From Myotis daubentonii (lineage: Eukaryota; Chordata; Mammalia; Chiroptera; Vespertilionidae), in contig NC_081842.1 in the NCBI RefSeq assembly GCF_963259705.1, positions 92,246,433-92,310,432 on the forward strand: a DNA stretch of 64,000 nucleotides. The letters run 5' to 3'. The position numbers and the translations under genes were made by a program. This document shows, one piece after another, positions 36,167 to 46,745 of the stretch (position 1 is the stretch's first letter; the number at the start of each line of letters is the position of its first letter). The notes under the pieces were generated by a model. That model had not been told where the DNA came from. It made no database searches and was given only the letters and a program-made list of their open reading frames with translations.

Positions 36167-36215
<49 letters not shown>
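36167..36215. repeat. (TA)n microsatellite
   Basis: About 24 TA units directly left of a TA-inserting MITE. Confidence 0.95.
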
Positions 36216-36218
<3 letters not shown>

Positions 36219-36489
36219 TTGATCCTTATACAACACATAACACATGGGTTAAGGTCACTAGCCCTTTGCACAGGTGAAAATCCACTTTTGCTTCCCCATG
36301 AATACCAAAATCCATGGCTGCTTAAGTCCCTTATATAATATGGCATCCAACAGTGCATACAGTAAGCCTTTCTTATTCATAGATCCCAAACTGAACTGCA
36401 GGTTAAAAATAGTACTGGTATTTATCTAAAAAAATTCATGTATAAGTGGACCCATGCAGTTCAAACTCCTATTGTTCAAGAGTCAATTG
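36216..36489. mobile_element. Tigger-like (Tc1/mariner superfamily) MITE
   Basis: Inverted ends CAGTTGATCCTTATACAAC (36216) and the complement of CAATTGACTCTTGAACAAT (ending 36489) bound 274 bp flanked by TA. No transposase frame. The ends resemble old Tigger-type elements. Confidence 0.75.
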
Positions 36490-36494
36490 TATAT

Positions 36495-36497
<3 letters not shown>

Positions 36498-36544
<47 letters not shown>

Positions 36545-36562
36545 TGATATATATAGGGTATA

Positions 36563-36612
<50 letters not shown>
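36498..36612. repeat. Two (TA)n microsatellites
   Basis: TA tracts at about 36502-36541 and 36576-36612 with a short TA-rich interruption. Any open frame here is repeat-driven. Confidence 0.95.
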
Positions 36613-36613
<1 letters not shown>

Positions 36614-36708
36614 CATATATCATCTAAATACACGTGAATGAGATAATATATATTATATATATAAATAAATATTTTATTATATTTTATGGTGATACAATAT
36701 AGAAAGTA

Positions 36709-36885
36709 CAGTTGGGCCTTGACTTATGAGTGTCCCGACTAACAAGTTTTTGGAGATACCAGCTGTCTCTCGGCCAATTTTTTGCATTGAGTTGATAGAG
36801 TAATTTGAGTTAATGAGCTCCTTAAAGAGCTCCTTAATGAGCTCGGTCTCGGAATGAATTAAACTCATAAGTCAAAGCCCCACTG
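36709..36885. mobile_element. Tc1/mariner-type MITE, 177 bp
   Basis: Inverted ends CAGTTGGGCCTTGACTTATG (36709) and the complement of CAGTGGGGCTTTGACTTATG (ending 36885), flanked by TA at 36707-36708 and 36886-36887. Non-coding. A GAGCTCCTTAA motif is repeated inside (36817-36845). Confidence 0.85.
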
Positions 36886-38489
36886 TATATCAAATCATTA
36901 CAAAGTGCAAAATGTATTCATCACAGAAAATTTATTTCATGAAGTAAAAAATTTTTAAAAAGAAGGAGTTAAAAATATGAAGATAATGGCAAGTGTTACA
37001 ATAGAGCCATGCTTCCCCAATCAATTTCCACTTATTATAGGTAAATGTTAATGTTATAAAAATACTACTAGAGAGTAAGGTTTGAAATAGGGGGAAAAAC
37101 TTAATATAATAAACTATATACCCTGGCTTAATTTATTTATTGCATTGTCTGTGTATTCTGTTTGTCATATTTTAATCTGGATATAACCAGTGAGATCCTG
37201 CTTTCTATTGCCCATCTTCATCTGCAGGTTTTTAAGAGACAATAAAGGAAAAATATAAATAGCATTTATTGTTTAAATTAAATTCTTTATATATTTCAGT
37301 CCCTTTCTTATCCCTATAGACTACCAATGTAATATTTTATCTTAACCAATATAAGCTTTATGGAATTGGAACTTTAATTCAAATTTTCTTCTACATTTTA
37401 TATATTTTTAGTAAGTTCACTTCAATAGTCATGATTATTAGTCTATGGTGTTTGACAGTGGGTTGCATGCTCTCTGTAATTTAATGTGATTTGCATGTGT
37501 TCTAAGAACAGTAAAACCATTTCAGTATTCAATGGGAAAAGATGTGGCCCTTGGGAGTAATCTTATTAGCATGCATAAAAACTGCACTGAACAAAAGCAT
37601 GTGTTAATAATAATGGTGTTCCCTGAGATGCATTGGAAATCCTTTCACCAATATAGATGCACATTTTTTTGGAGAAAAGTCTGAATTTGAAATGCTCTGT
37701 GGCACCTCAAGAACTTAGAGAATGACACTCAAGGAGTAGATTAATGCTAACATAAATCTATCTCAAAGATTATTTGTCTTAGTTTAGCATCTCCTCAAAA
37801 ATGTATACTAATTTGTATGAATATCCAATAAAAAAAAATTACTAGTATTTTTGAACTCTAATATATTTTAGAAAAAGCCAGAAACCAATGCTTTCAATTA
37901 TTCTTTTATGTTTTAATTTAGTTAATTATGGACACCAAAATCCATGCAGAAAATTCCACAAGTTTATACTTAATTATATAGCTTAGTGATGTAGACATCA
38001 CTAAGATGGTGGACACACATTCATTATAATGTTCAGTTTCCTTTGTGAGAAATCCAGAAACTACTTAAGAGTTTCCTATACCCTTAGTGAGTATAAAACC
38101 TGAAACAAAACTGGTAGAAGTGAGGAAACACCATTTCACAAAAATCCCCACCCGGCACAGAACCAGGAACAGAATCTCCAGTTACCATCTTCTTTCTTGG
38201 GAGTGAAGAAGTTGGATGCATAGCTGGGATCCCAGCTTCTCTGAGTCTTACCCAAGGGAATAGCTTCTATCTTATCTGTATCAGAGAGCTGACAAGACCT
38301 AATATATACTATTCCCTTGGGAACTACAGAGAACGTGTGGGCAACTAACTTGTGGGCAAATCATCACAGCTCCTTTCCCAGGCTCAGTGCAGAACAAGTG
38401 TGGAAAAATCATCCCTAACTCCCACCTTTCCTCTGAGGATCAATGGCTAGTTTCCCAGCTTCTTTGGATGCTACCTGGATAGCTGGTAG
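36886..38489. other. No gene seen
   Basis: Apparently unique, AT-rich, no frame above 60 codons. Part of it (37440-37640) is less repetitive-looking and could be conserved non-coding DNA, but the sequence alone cannot show that. Confidence 0.45.
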
Positions 38490-38592
38490 CTCAGTTGGTT
38501 AGAGTACCATCATTATATTCCAAGGTGCAGGTTAGACCCCTGGTCAGGGCACTTCAAAGAAGCAACCAATAAATGCATAAATAGGTGGAACA

Positions 38593-38655
<63 letters not shown>

Positions 38656-38695
38656 CTATCTCTCATCAATCAATAAATTTAAAAAAGAGTGACAA
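38490..38695 (+). mobile_element. Older tRNA-derived SINE with (CT)n expansion
   Basis: The plus-strand head (GGTAGCTCAGTTGGTTAGAG, a tRNA-like A box; CAGGTTAGACCCC as a decayed B box) is followed by a (CT)n tract at 38603-38647 and an A-rich tail. The tail CT run of bat SINEs has expanded here. Confidence 0.8.
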
Positions 38696-39187
38696 AGGCC
38701 TAAGGGAATTATTGGACACTATCAAGTAGATCAATATTCACATTATGAAAGTTCCAAAAGGAGCAGAAGTCCCAGGAAGTTCTCAACAATGAAATAATGT
38801 GACAAAAATCTCCCTAATTTGGGAATTGAAATGCACAACAAGTTCCAGGAAGATCAAAGGACCCAAAGGAAGATAAAATCAAACAAACTTACACTGAGAC
38901 ACACATTATAACCAAATTTTCAAGAGTCAAAGATGGAAAATCAATTTGGAAACAGCAGTATAAATGTAATATGAATTGTCACATGCAAGGAAATTCCTAA
39001 AAGAATATTGCTGGATTTTTCAGCAGAAACCTTTACAGACCAGGATGGAGTGAGATAGTATATTCATAGTGCTGAAAAAAAAATAAACAAACAAATAAAA
39101 TACATTCCTACCAAGAACATTAGATCCAGGAAAAAAAATAAAAAATGAAGGAGATATTAAGATTTTTCAGGTCAAACATGAACTGAA

Positions 39188-39190
<3 letters not shown>

Positions 39191-39221
<31 letters not shown>
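39191..39221. repeat. Pure T31 run inside the old L1-like element
   Basis: An uninterrupted run of 31 T occurs where related L1 sequence has no such tract. There is no SINE or L1 body attached on either side. Confidence 0.95.
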
Positions 39222-39224
<3 letters not shown>

Positions 39225-40605
39225 ACCATGACCTGCCTTAAAAAAATGCTAAAGGGAATTTTTCAACTTAAAGGAAAGGAAGTTCATCAGCAAGATGATA
39301 ACAAAAGAAAAAATAAACTTATTGGTAAAGTTACTGTACTGACAAGTACAGAATATTGTATTATCTTAATGGAGGTAGGTAAATCAATTTTAATTCAAGT
39401 AGAAAATGTAAAGGACAAAATATTATGTAAAGCTATAACTAAAATATATTAATGTAACACAATAGAAATAAATGTAAATTGATACAGCAATAATAAAAGA
39501 GTTGGAGAGGTTAAATGAGTTGATTTGTGATTGAAGATAAGTTATCAGTTGAAATAGGCCATCATAACTACAACACATTTTATGTAAGCACCATGAAAAC
39601 TACAAAAAATAATGCCCATAAAAGTTACATAAGGTAGAGAGAGAGAGAAAATCTGAAAGAGAAATACAAAGGAAGAAAGCAAGAGTGGAGTAAGGGAGAA
39701 AAAGGTGAAAGGATTTAGCAGTATAAATTGAAAGTTTTTTAAATAGTCACAATAATGTAAAATACAACATGAGGAATATAGTCATAATATTGTAATAGCT
39801 ATGAATGGTTTCAGGGAGATACTAAAGTTATCAAGAGGATCACTTCGTAAGTTATATAAATGTCTAACCACTATGCTGTACACCTGAAAGTAATATAATG
39901 AATGTCAACTTTAATTGAAAAAAAAAAGAAGCATGAGAAGGAAATTAAATTGCAAAACAGAAAACAATGAGAAAAAACTCATAGTAATTATTTCCCATCA
40001 ATAATTACTTTAAATTTATATGGATTGAACTTCCCAGCTTAAAGAAAAAAAGTGGCTGAATGACTAAGTCAAAACCAAAGCAAACAAGATCTATGTATAC
40101 ACTATTTTCAGGAAATTTAAAGAATTACCTAGACCAAAATTAAAATGATATAAAAAGGTATTTCATGAAAATGTTACCCAACATAAGGCTGGCATAGCTA
40201 TACTATACCTAGAAATAAATTTAAGCAAGGTGTTAAAGAATTCATATAATGAAAACAACAAAATCTGATGGAAGAAATTAAAGAAAACACAAATAAATGG
40301 AAAGATATCCCTGTTCATGGATTAGGAGATATAATATTGTTAAAATGCCTATTTTACTCAAAGCAATCTATAGATTTGATGTATCTCTATAAAATCCTGA
40401 ATGATTATTTTACATAAATAGAAGAAAAAAAACTCCTCCAATTGTTAGGTAACCACAAGGGAACTCAAAAGCTAAAATAATCTTGGGGGGGGGGGCATAA
40501 TAAAAACAAAGCTGGGGTATTACGCTTCCTGATTTTAAACTATGTTACAACACTACATTATTTGAAACAGTGTGGTACTGGCATAAAGACAGGCATATAC
40601 AACAA

Positions 40606-40818
40606 CTAGAGGCCCGATGCACGAAATTCTCTGATTCACTCATATTCAGAGAATTTCTAGGAAATTCTCATAGCCCCTCGAAGCCCCTTGCAGCCTTGGC
40701 CAGGCCTCGCAGCCCTGGCTTTGTACGGAAGGTCATGTGGATGGTTGTCTGGAAGGATGTCTGGACAGTCATTCTGCTGTTTGGTCTAATTAGCATATTA
40801 GCTCTTAATTATATAGAA
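40606..40818 (-). mobile_element. Short Helitron (HeliBat-like)
   Basis: CTAG at 40606-40609 preceded by A; minus-strand 5' end TTCTATATAATTAAGAGC at 40818. The flanking L1 reads through cleanly if it is removed (ACAACAA | TGGGACAG). Near the 3' end, AGAGAATTT and AAATTCTCT form an inverted repeat in place of the usual hairpin. Confidence 0.85.
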
Positions 40819-41420
40819 TGGGACAGAATAGAGTCAATAAGTCAACCCATGTATGTACATGGTCAACTGGCCTTCAAAAGGAGTGCTAAAAACATAACAA
40901 TGGGGAAAAGACATTCTTTGGCACAAATGTTGGTACAATGGATATCCACATGTAAAAGAATGGAATTGGATCTATTTTATTCCATACACACAAGTTTACT
41001 CAAAATATCTTAAAAACTTAACTGTAAGACCTGAAACTATAACTGCTAGAAGGAAAATAGGGGAAACATTCAGGACATTGTTCTTGGCAATGATTGTTTC
41101 GATATAACATCAAAGCACAGGCAACAAAATCAAAACTAGATAAGGGGGACTACATCAAACTATAAAGTTTCTGCACAGCAAAGAAAACAATTCATAGAGT
41201 TAAAGAGCAACCTACAGAATGTGATAAAATATTTGTAAATCATATATATGATAAGGAATTAATTTCTAAAATATTTAATGAACTACTACCATTTAGCAGC
41301 AACAAACTAACAAAAACAAAACAAATGCAAACAAACAAACAAACAAACAAAAAACACCTACAAATAAACCTGATTTAAAAAGAGGCTAAAAATTTGACTA
41401 GACATTTCTCAAAAAAAAAG

Positions 41421-41423
<3 letters not shown>

Positions 41424-41468
<45 letters not shown>
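41424..41468. repeat. (TA)n microsatellite
   Basis: About 22 TA units following a short A-rich run. Confidence 0.95.
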
Positions 41469-41470
<2 letters not shown>

Positions 41471-41685
41471 CTAATAGTTATATGAAAAGATATTCAATGT
41501 CACTAATCAGGGTCACACAAATTATAATCACAATGAGATATCACTTTACAACTTGGAGGATGACAATTATTTAAACACACACACACAAAAAAAACACAAA
41601 CAAACAAAAAAAACAAGGACATGTTTTGGCAAGGTTGTGGTAAAATTGCAAATTTTATTGCACTGTTGATAAGAATGGAAAATGG

Positions 41686-41902
41686 GCCATAGCTGGTTTG
41701 GCTAAGTGGATAGAGCATCAGCCTGCAGACTGAAGGGTCCCAGGTTCAATTCCGGTCAAGGGCACATGTCCTGTCCGGGTTGCAGGCTCAATCCCCAGTA
41801 GAAGGCATGCAGGAGGCAGCCGATCAATGGTTCTCTCTCATCATTGATATTTCTATCTCTCTCTCCCTCTTCCTCTCTAAAATCAATAAAAACATATTTA
41901 AA
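41686..41902 (+). mobile_element. Ves SINE
   Basis: Plus-strand SINE: tRNA-like head with B-box-like GGTTCAATTCCGG, CT-rich stretch and A-rich tail. The duplication AAGAATGGAAAATGG (41671-41685) recurs with one change at 41903-41917. Confidence 0.93.
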
Positions 41903-42282
41903 AAGAATGAAAAATGGTGCAGCTATTATAGGAAATGGTATAGAGGTTCCAGAAAAAAAATTAAAAATTGAACTACCATATGATCTAGCAATCTCACTTT
42001 TGGGTACTTATCTAATATAATTGAAATCAATTATTTCAGAGGTGGTGTTATTCCCATGTTCATGCAGCATTATTCACAATAGCCAATGGTGGAAACAACC
42101 TAACGTCCATTGTCAAATGAATTAATAAAAAATGTGTTACATATTATGGAATATTATTCAGCCTTAAAAAGAAGTAAATCCTGCAATATGTGACAACATG
42201 GATAATCCTGGGAAATATTGCTTTATTGAATTAAGCCTGATACAGAAAAACAAATACTTCATGATTCCACTTATATGAGGCA

Positions 42283-42557
42283 TGTGGGATCCCTCTCACA
42301 ATCCAGGACTGCTGGCTCCCAACTGCTCGCCTGCCTACCAGTCTGATCACCCCCTAACCACTCCCCTGCCAGCCTGATCAATGCCTGTTTCCCTGCCGGC
42401 CCAATTGCTCCTAACTGTCCTCCCCTGCCGGCCTGGTCACCCCCAACTACCCTTCCCTGCTGGCCATCTTGTGGTGGACATCTTTTGATCACGTGAGGGG
42501 CAGCCATCTTGTGCAAGGGTGTGATGGTCAATTTTCATATTACCTCTTTATTATATA
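42283..42557 (-). mobile_element. Helitron, both ends eroded, abutting the next Helitron
   Basis: GC-rich Helitron body related to the copy at 7487-7764 in reverse. Its 5' end (minus strand) is cut at TATATAATAAAGAGG, where the CTAG of the following element begins. The left end lacks a CTAG. Confidence 0.7.
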
Positions 42558-42910
42558 CTAGAGGCCCGGTGCACAAAATTTGTGAACTCGGGGGTGGGGG
42601 GGGAGGGTGCGTCCCTCAGCCCGGCCTGCGCCCATTTGCAGTCCAGGACCCCTTGGGAGATATTTACCTGTTTACTTAGGCCCACTCCCCGGGGGATCAG
42701 GCTTAAGCTTGCAGTCAGACATCCTTCTGGCAGCCAGGGAGCCCTCAGGGGATGTCCGACTAAAGGCTTAGGCCCCCAAGGGTTGGGCCTAAACTGTTAG
42801 TTGGACATTCTTAGTGCTGCCACGGAGGTGGGAGAAGCTGCTGCCCCCATCACTGCGCTGGCCAGCCATGAGCCAGCTTCTGGCTGAGTGGCACTACTCC
42901 TCGGTCTGAC
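42558..42910 (-). mobile_element. Helitron 3' part, 5'-truncated
   Basis: CTAG at 42558-42561, hairpin-like GTGCACAAAATTTGTGAAC, then the usual GGACCCCTTGGG and GCAGTCAGACATCC blocks. Helitron similarity stops near 42910 without a 5' terminus. Confidence 0.8.
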
Positions 42911-43320
42911 CTAAACCCTAGAGATTAGTACTTCATTTTACAACTTTTTCTCGGTTTATAGGCAGCAGCAAACTCAGACCACACAGTTGGGTGTGCAAGA
43001 AATGTTGCTTTCTTTGTTTAGTAACCAAACCTAACTTCAACTTCAGCCCCCATTCTGCCAAGTGAAAAAACAAAAACAAAATATTATTTAACTTAGGTTC
43101 CCCCCCCCCTTCTCTGGAGTTGTACTTCCATGTCAGACAGTTTATATCTCAGGCAGAGGTGCCGAAGAACCGAGCAGGGTCAAGAACATCTGGACCTCAG
43201 TCTCTGTCTGGGCTGGCCCCCACCCAGCTGCCCTTGACCCGCACCTCAGAGCTCAAGTCCATGCTGATCCCTGGTATATTCTCCTCATTTGGGCCTTGAG
43301 GCTTCTTGAGTCCAATTTGC
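42911..43320 (-). other. Non-Helitron sequence between Helitron parts, possible captured DNA
   Basis: A stretch from 42911 to about 43320 shows no Helitron, SINE or L1 features. It contains a C10 run (43101-43110) and, on the minus strand, protein-like frames near 43320-43200 (GISMDLSSEVRVKGSWVGAS before a stop). It could be a gene 3' end captured by the Helitron that ends at 43811, or host DNA. I do not recognise the source. Confidence 0.35.
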
Positions 43321-43811
43321 TCTCTCCCTCCCTGCCACCGGGGTTGCTGCCTGGCCTGCTCCCGGGCCCTCCCGCCCTCCGATCACCATGGCAATCTCGG
43401 GGCTGCAGGCCAGCTGGCAACCCTGGCCCCCGTGGGGTCCAGGGTTGCGGCCTGACCTGTGCCCTGACCCTCCCACCCTCCCATCGCAGGGCGCAGGCCC
43501 TCCCGCCCTCGGATCGCTGGGTGCAGGCCAGCCTGCAACCCCAACTGGCTTTCTGATGGCGATCACCGGCTGAAGGCGGCCTTTGCCCACCCCCCAGCTC
43601 TTGCCTGCCACCTGGGTTGCTGATCACCATTCTTCAGTCCTTCCCCTTTCGCCTCCCAGCATTGTGGCTACGTATGCAAATTAATCACCATCTTTGTTGG
43701 TGGTTAACTGCCATCTTGACTGGCAGTTAATTTGCATATCACCCTGATTAGCCAATGGGAAGGGTAGCAGTCGTACGGCTAATTACCATGTTTCTCTTTT
43801 ATTAGATAGGA
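43321..43811 (-). mobile_element. Helitron (HeliBat-like), same family as 1-400
   Basis: Minus-strand 5' end TCCTATCTAATAAAAGAG at 43811, with T following. It carries the GTACGTAG/ATTGGC motifs and a two-copy version of the GGCAGTTAA repeat seen at 215-321. Frames of 60-125 codons on both strands in 43253-43630 are GC-rich by-products. The left limit is approximate because unidentified sequence precedes it. Confidence 0.7.
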
Positions 43812-45088
43812 TGATTATAGATAATCTTATTATCCAAGTGGTAAAATAAAGATATCATTTTTAAAACTATACAATGATTAACGTTTGTGTCTCTTTAGTA
43901 GAGTTGCAAGGTTTTACTTATATTTTGCTATAGTAATAATGCCTTACATTGACATTAAATTTTGTGGGTTTTGGGTTTAGAGGGAATTTCTATGTAAAGT
44001 GCTTCTTTTAATTCTCCTAGTAACCCAGTTCATTTTCTTTAAGTTTGTAATTGCAGAGCAGGAAACTGATGTTATAAGTGGTTACATGACTTATGCAAGA
44101 CCACCCAGCTGATAATTGGCAGATAAAGAATTCAAAGTAAGACCTTTGACTTTCAGTCACATGGTCATTGTATATTTAATATGTCACATTTCATCACAAG
44201 ACAAAAGACAAATATAAGAGTTCATAAATTTTCAAGACCTTTGCACTATATCTTTTATTTGAATTTGTATAAAACACTGCAATATTTAATTATTATAACT
44301 ATGCTTATTGAAACTACAGTGTGTTCCTTCAGAGTATAGGCACTTTCTATCTACTTTGCTGAATTTATGGAAATAACACTGAATTCTTTCTTTTCCTTTT
44401 GCACCCTCATTTGGGTTACCATTAATTCAATATTTGTAATTTTTTAAAGAAATGTCAATTTAAAATAATTGACAGATCAGCTTATAAACTAGGCAGATCA
44501 TACATAGATAACTTGATTCTTTATTCCTTATCAACTGGAATTAAGACATGGGATAATAAAGTGATCAAAAGCTTATAAAGAAACCAGTTAAAACCAACAC
44601 CTAAATGTTAATATTCTAAAAGTAACAATAAATTGTTTTTTAATGAGAATTAGAGAACATTTTGGAATAGCCACATTTTATATGGTAAAGTTGTCTTTGT
44701 AAACCAAGTTAAGAGTAAATGTAAAAGAAAAGCATAATCTGAACAATTATTTGGAGCCTCTTTGAAGACAATACAGTAACAGATTATTGACTTTCATTAA
44801 ATTCAGTAATAGTAATCCAAAGAACCACGGTTTTCTTGTATTCATCTAGCCTGGTAAAGGAGGCATCTCATACGTTCAACTTTGTATTACTGCAAAAGTT
44901 TACTCAGACGTGTTATAAAATGATTCAGTAGATGTTTTTTAGGACTTGTTTGCAATACTTTTCAATTATCCTTCTTCCTCTATGTACCTTGAAATATTCA
45001 GTTTGTTAATGATATTCTAGGTGACCAAATCCATAAAAATACTCTCACAGACAGATAATAATAATTGTGGACACTGGGAACGTACACA
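43812..45088. other. AT-rich sequence, no gene seen
   Basis: About 1.3 kb with short frames only and no recognised element. Confidence 0.5.
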
Positions 45089-45911
45089 TCTACAATAATA
45101 AAAGACAAACATGCAATTCACCATAACTTCGCTACACCTTAAGCCAAGCCCACCAGCCAATCAGAGTGACTATATGCAAATTAACCCAAACAAGATGGCA
45201 GCTGGCAGCCACGGAGCTGGAGCAATCAGGAGGCTTGATTGCCCCAATGATGGAGGAAGCCAAGCTTCCCACTTGCCATGGTGGGCTCTGAGCTCCACTC
45301 AAAGCAACAAAGTTTCAATTATAGAAGATAAATAAATCCCAGATACCTGCTTTCAGCTGGCCGTGGCCACAGAGCAGGAGCGAGCAGGGGGCTTACCTCC
45401 AGCCCACCCTGGCCAGCTCTGAGCTCCTCTCAAGGCTACAAAGTTTCAATTATAGAAGGTAAATAAATCCCGGAATAACAAAAGAAAAAAAAGAAAAAAA
45501 GGAGAGGCTGGGAGCTTCCATTGCCGGGGGGGCTTGGCCAGCCTGAAAATGGCCCTCAGCCCCTCACCCAGACTGGCCAGGCACCCCAGTGGGGATGCCC
45601 CACTCAAAAGGGGGTGCGGCCAGCCTAAAAACAGCCATCAGCCCCTCACCCAGGCTGGCCACATCTCCATGGGGTGAGGGTCCCCACTGGGGGAGTGGGG
45701 CATGACCAGCCTGCACACAGCCATCAGCCTCTCACCCAGGCTGATGAGGCACCCCAGTGGGGACCCCCACACTGAAGAGGGTGTGACCATCCTGCAAACC
45801 CTCATCAGCCCCTCACCCAGGCTTGCCAGGCACCCCAGCAGGACCCCCACCCTGATCCGGGACACCCTTCAGGGCAAACCAGCTGGCCCCCATCCATACA
45901 CCAGGCCTCTA
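45089..45911 (+). mobile_element. Composite Helitron copy 2, unit I
   Basis: It starts TCTACAATAATAAAAGAC at 45089 after A and runs to CTCTA at 45911, joined directly to unit II. It has an internal duplication of a TTTCAATTATAGAAG(A/G)TAAATAAATCCC segment (45310 and 45444) and about four or five of the 85-110 bp CAGCCCCTCACCCAGG units (45540-45860), more than copy 1 and copy 3. Confidence 0.87.
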
Positions 45912-46372
45912 TCCTATGTAATGAAAGGGTAATATGCAAATTGACCCTAACAGCAGAATGACTGGGAATGACTGGTCATTATGACACACACTGACCACCA
46001 GGGGACAGATGCTCAATGCAGGAGCTGCCCCCTGGTTGTCAGTGCGCTCCCACAGGGGGAGCTCTGCTCAGCCACAAGCCAGGCTGATGGCTGCCAGCAG
46101 AGCAGTGGTGGTGAGAGCCTCTCCCGCCTCCTCAACAGCGCTAAAGATGTCCGACTGCAGCTTAGGCCTGCTCCCTGCTGGCAAGTGGACATCCCCTGAG
46201 GGCTGCAGGGCTGCCAGAGGGATGTCTGACTGCCAGATTGGGCCCGATCCTCCAGGGAGTGGGCCTAAGCCAGCAGGTGGACATCCTCTGAGCAGTCCCA
46301 GACTGCAAGAGGGCATAGGTTGGGCTGAGGGACCCCCCTGAGTGCACAAATTTTTGTGCACTAGGCCTCTAG
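45912..46372 (+). mobile_element. Composite Helitron copy 2, unit II
   Basis: 5' end TCCTATGTAATGAAAGGG at 45912; 3' hairpin GTGCACAAATTTTTGTGCAC and CTAG at 46369-46372, followed by T. Closely similar to 21441-21911. Confidence 0.9.
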
Positions 46373-46634
46373 TTTTATTATAAGCTAAAATATGCATTTT
46401 GTTTTAATGAAATGAATAACTATCTTTTAATGATAGTTAATCATGAGCCAAATGTATACTATGTTTAAACATCATCTTATTAGAACATCAAAACAAATCT
46501 ATGAGGCCTAATTGTTGAAGTAAAATATTAGCCACAAAAAGGTTTAAAGATGCTTATATTAGTAGACACACAACTATTAATATGTGAAAGACAGAGGATA
46601 TTTCATTTTTATTATGCTAGGTTATTATTAAAAA

Positions 46635-46745
46635 CTAGAGGCCTGGTGCACAAAAATGCATGCACTTGGGGCGGGGAGTGGGGAGGGGAAGTCTCTCATC
46701 CCAGCCTGTGCCTTCTCACAGTCCGGGAGCTCTGCTGGGAGGGAT
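46635..46745 (-). mobile_element. Helitron 3'-end fragment
   Basis: CTAG at 46635-46638 after A, then GGCCTGGTGCAC and a hairpin with ATGCATGCAC. Similarity fades near 46745 with no 5' terminus. Confidence 0.75.

Larger units (their letters stand above)
38696..42282 (+). mobile_element. Old L1/HAL1-like element, interrupted
   Basis: From 38700 the plus strand resembles an old L1 or HAL1 ORF1 end (segment around CAAAGATGGAAAATCAATTT, then CCACCATGACCTGCC at 39222). Decayed ORF2 pieces follow from about 40010 and the ORF2 C-terminal/3' end at 40820-42280. Inserted in it are a Helitron at 40606-40818 and a SINE at 41686-41902. Stops are frequent. It is not clear that the ORF1-like and ORF2-like parts are one insertion. 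Confidence 0.65.

Noticed and set aside
43253..43630. 125-codon and 108-codon frames on the minus strand
   Set aside because: Arg/Gly/Pro-rich, overlapping frames in a Helitron; no domain or start context.
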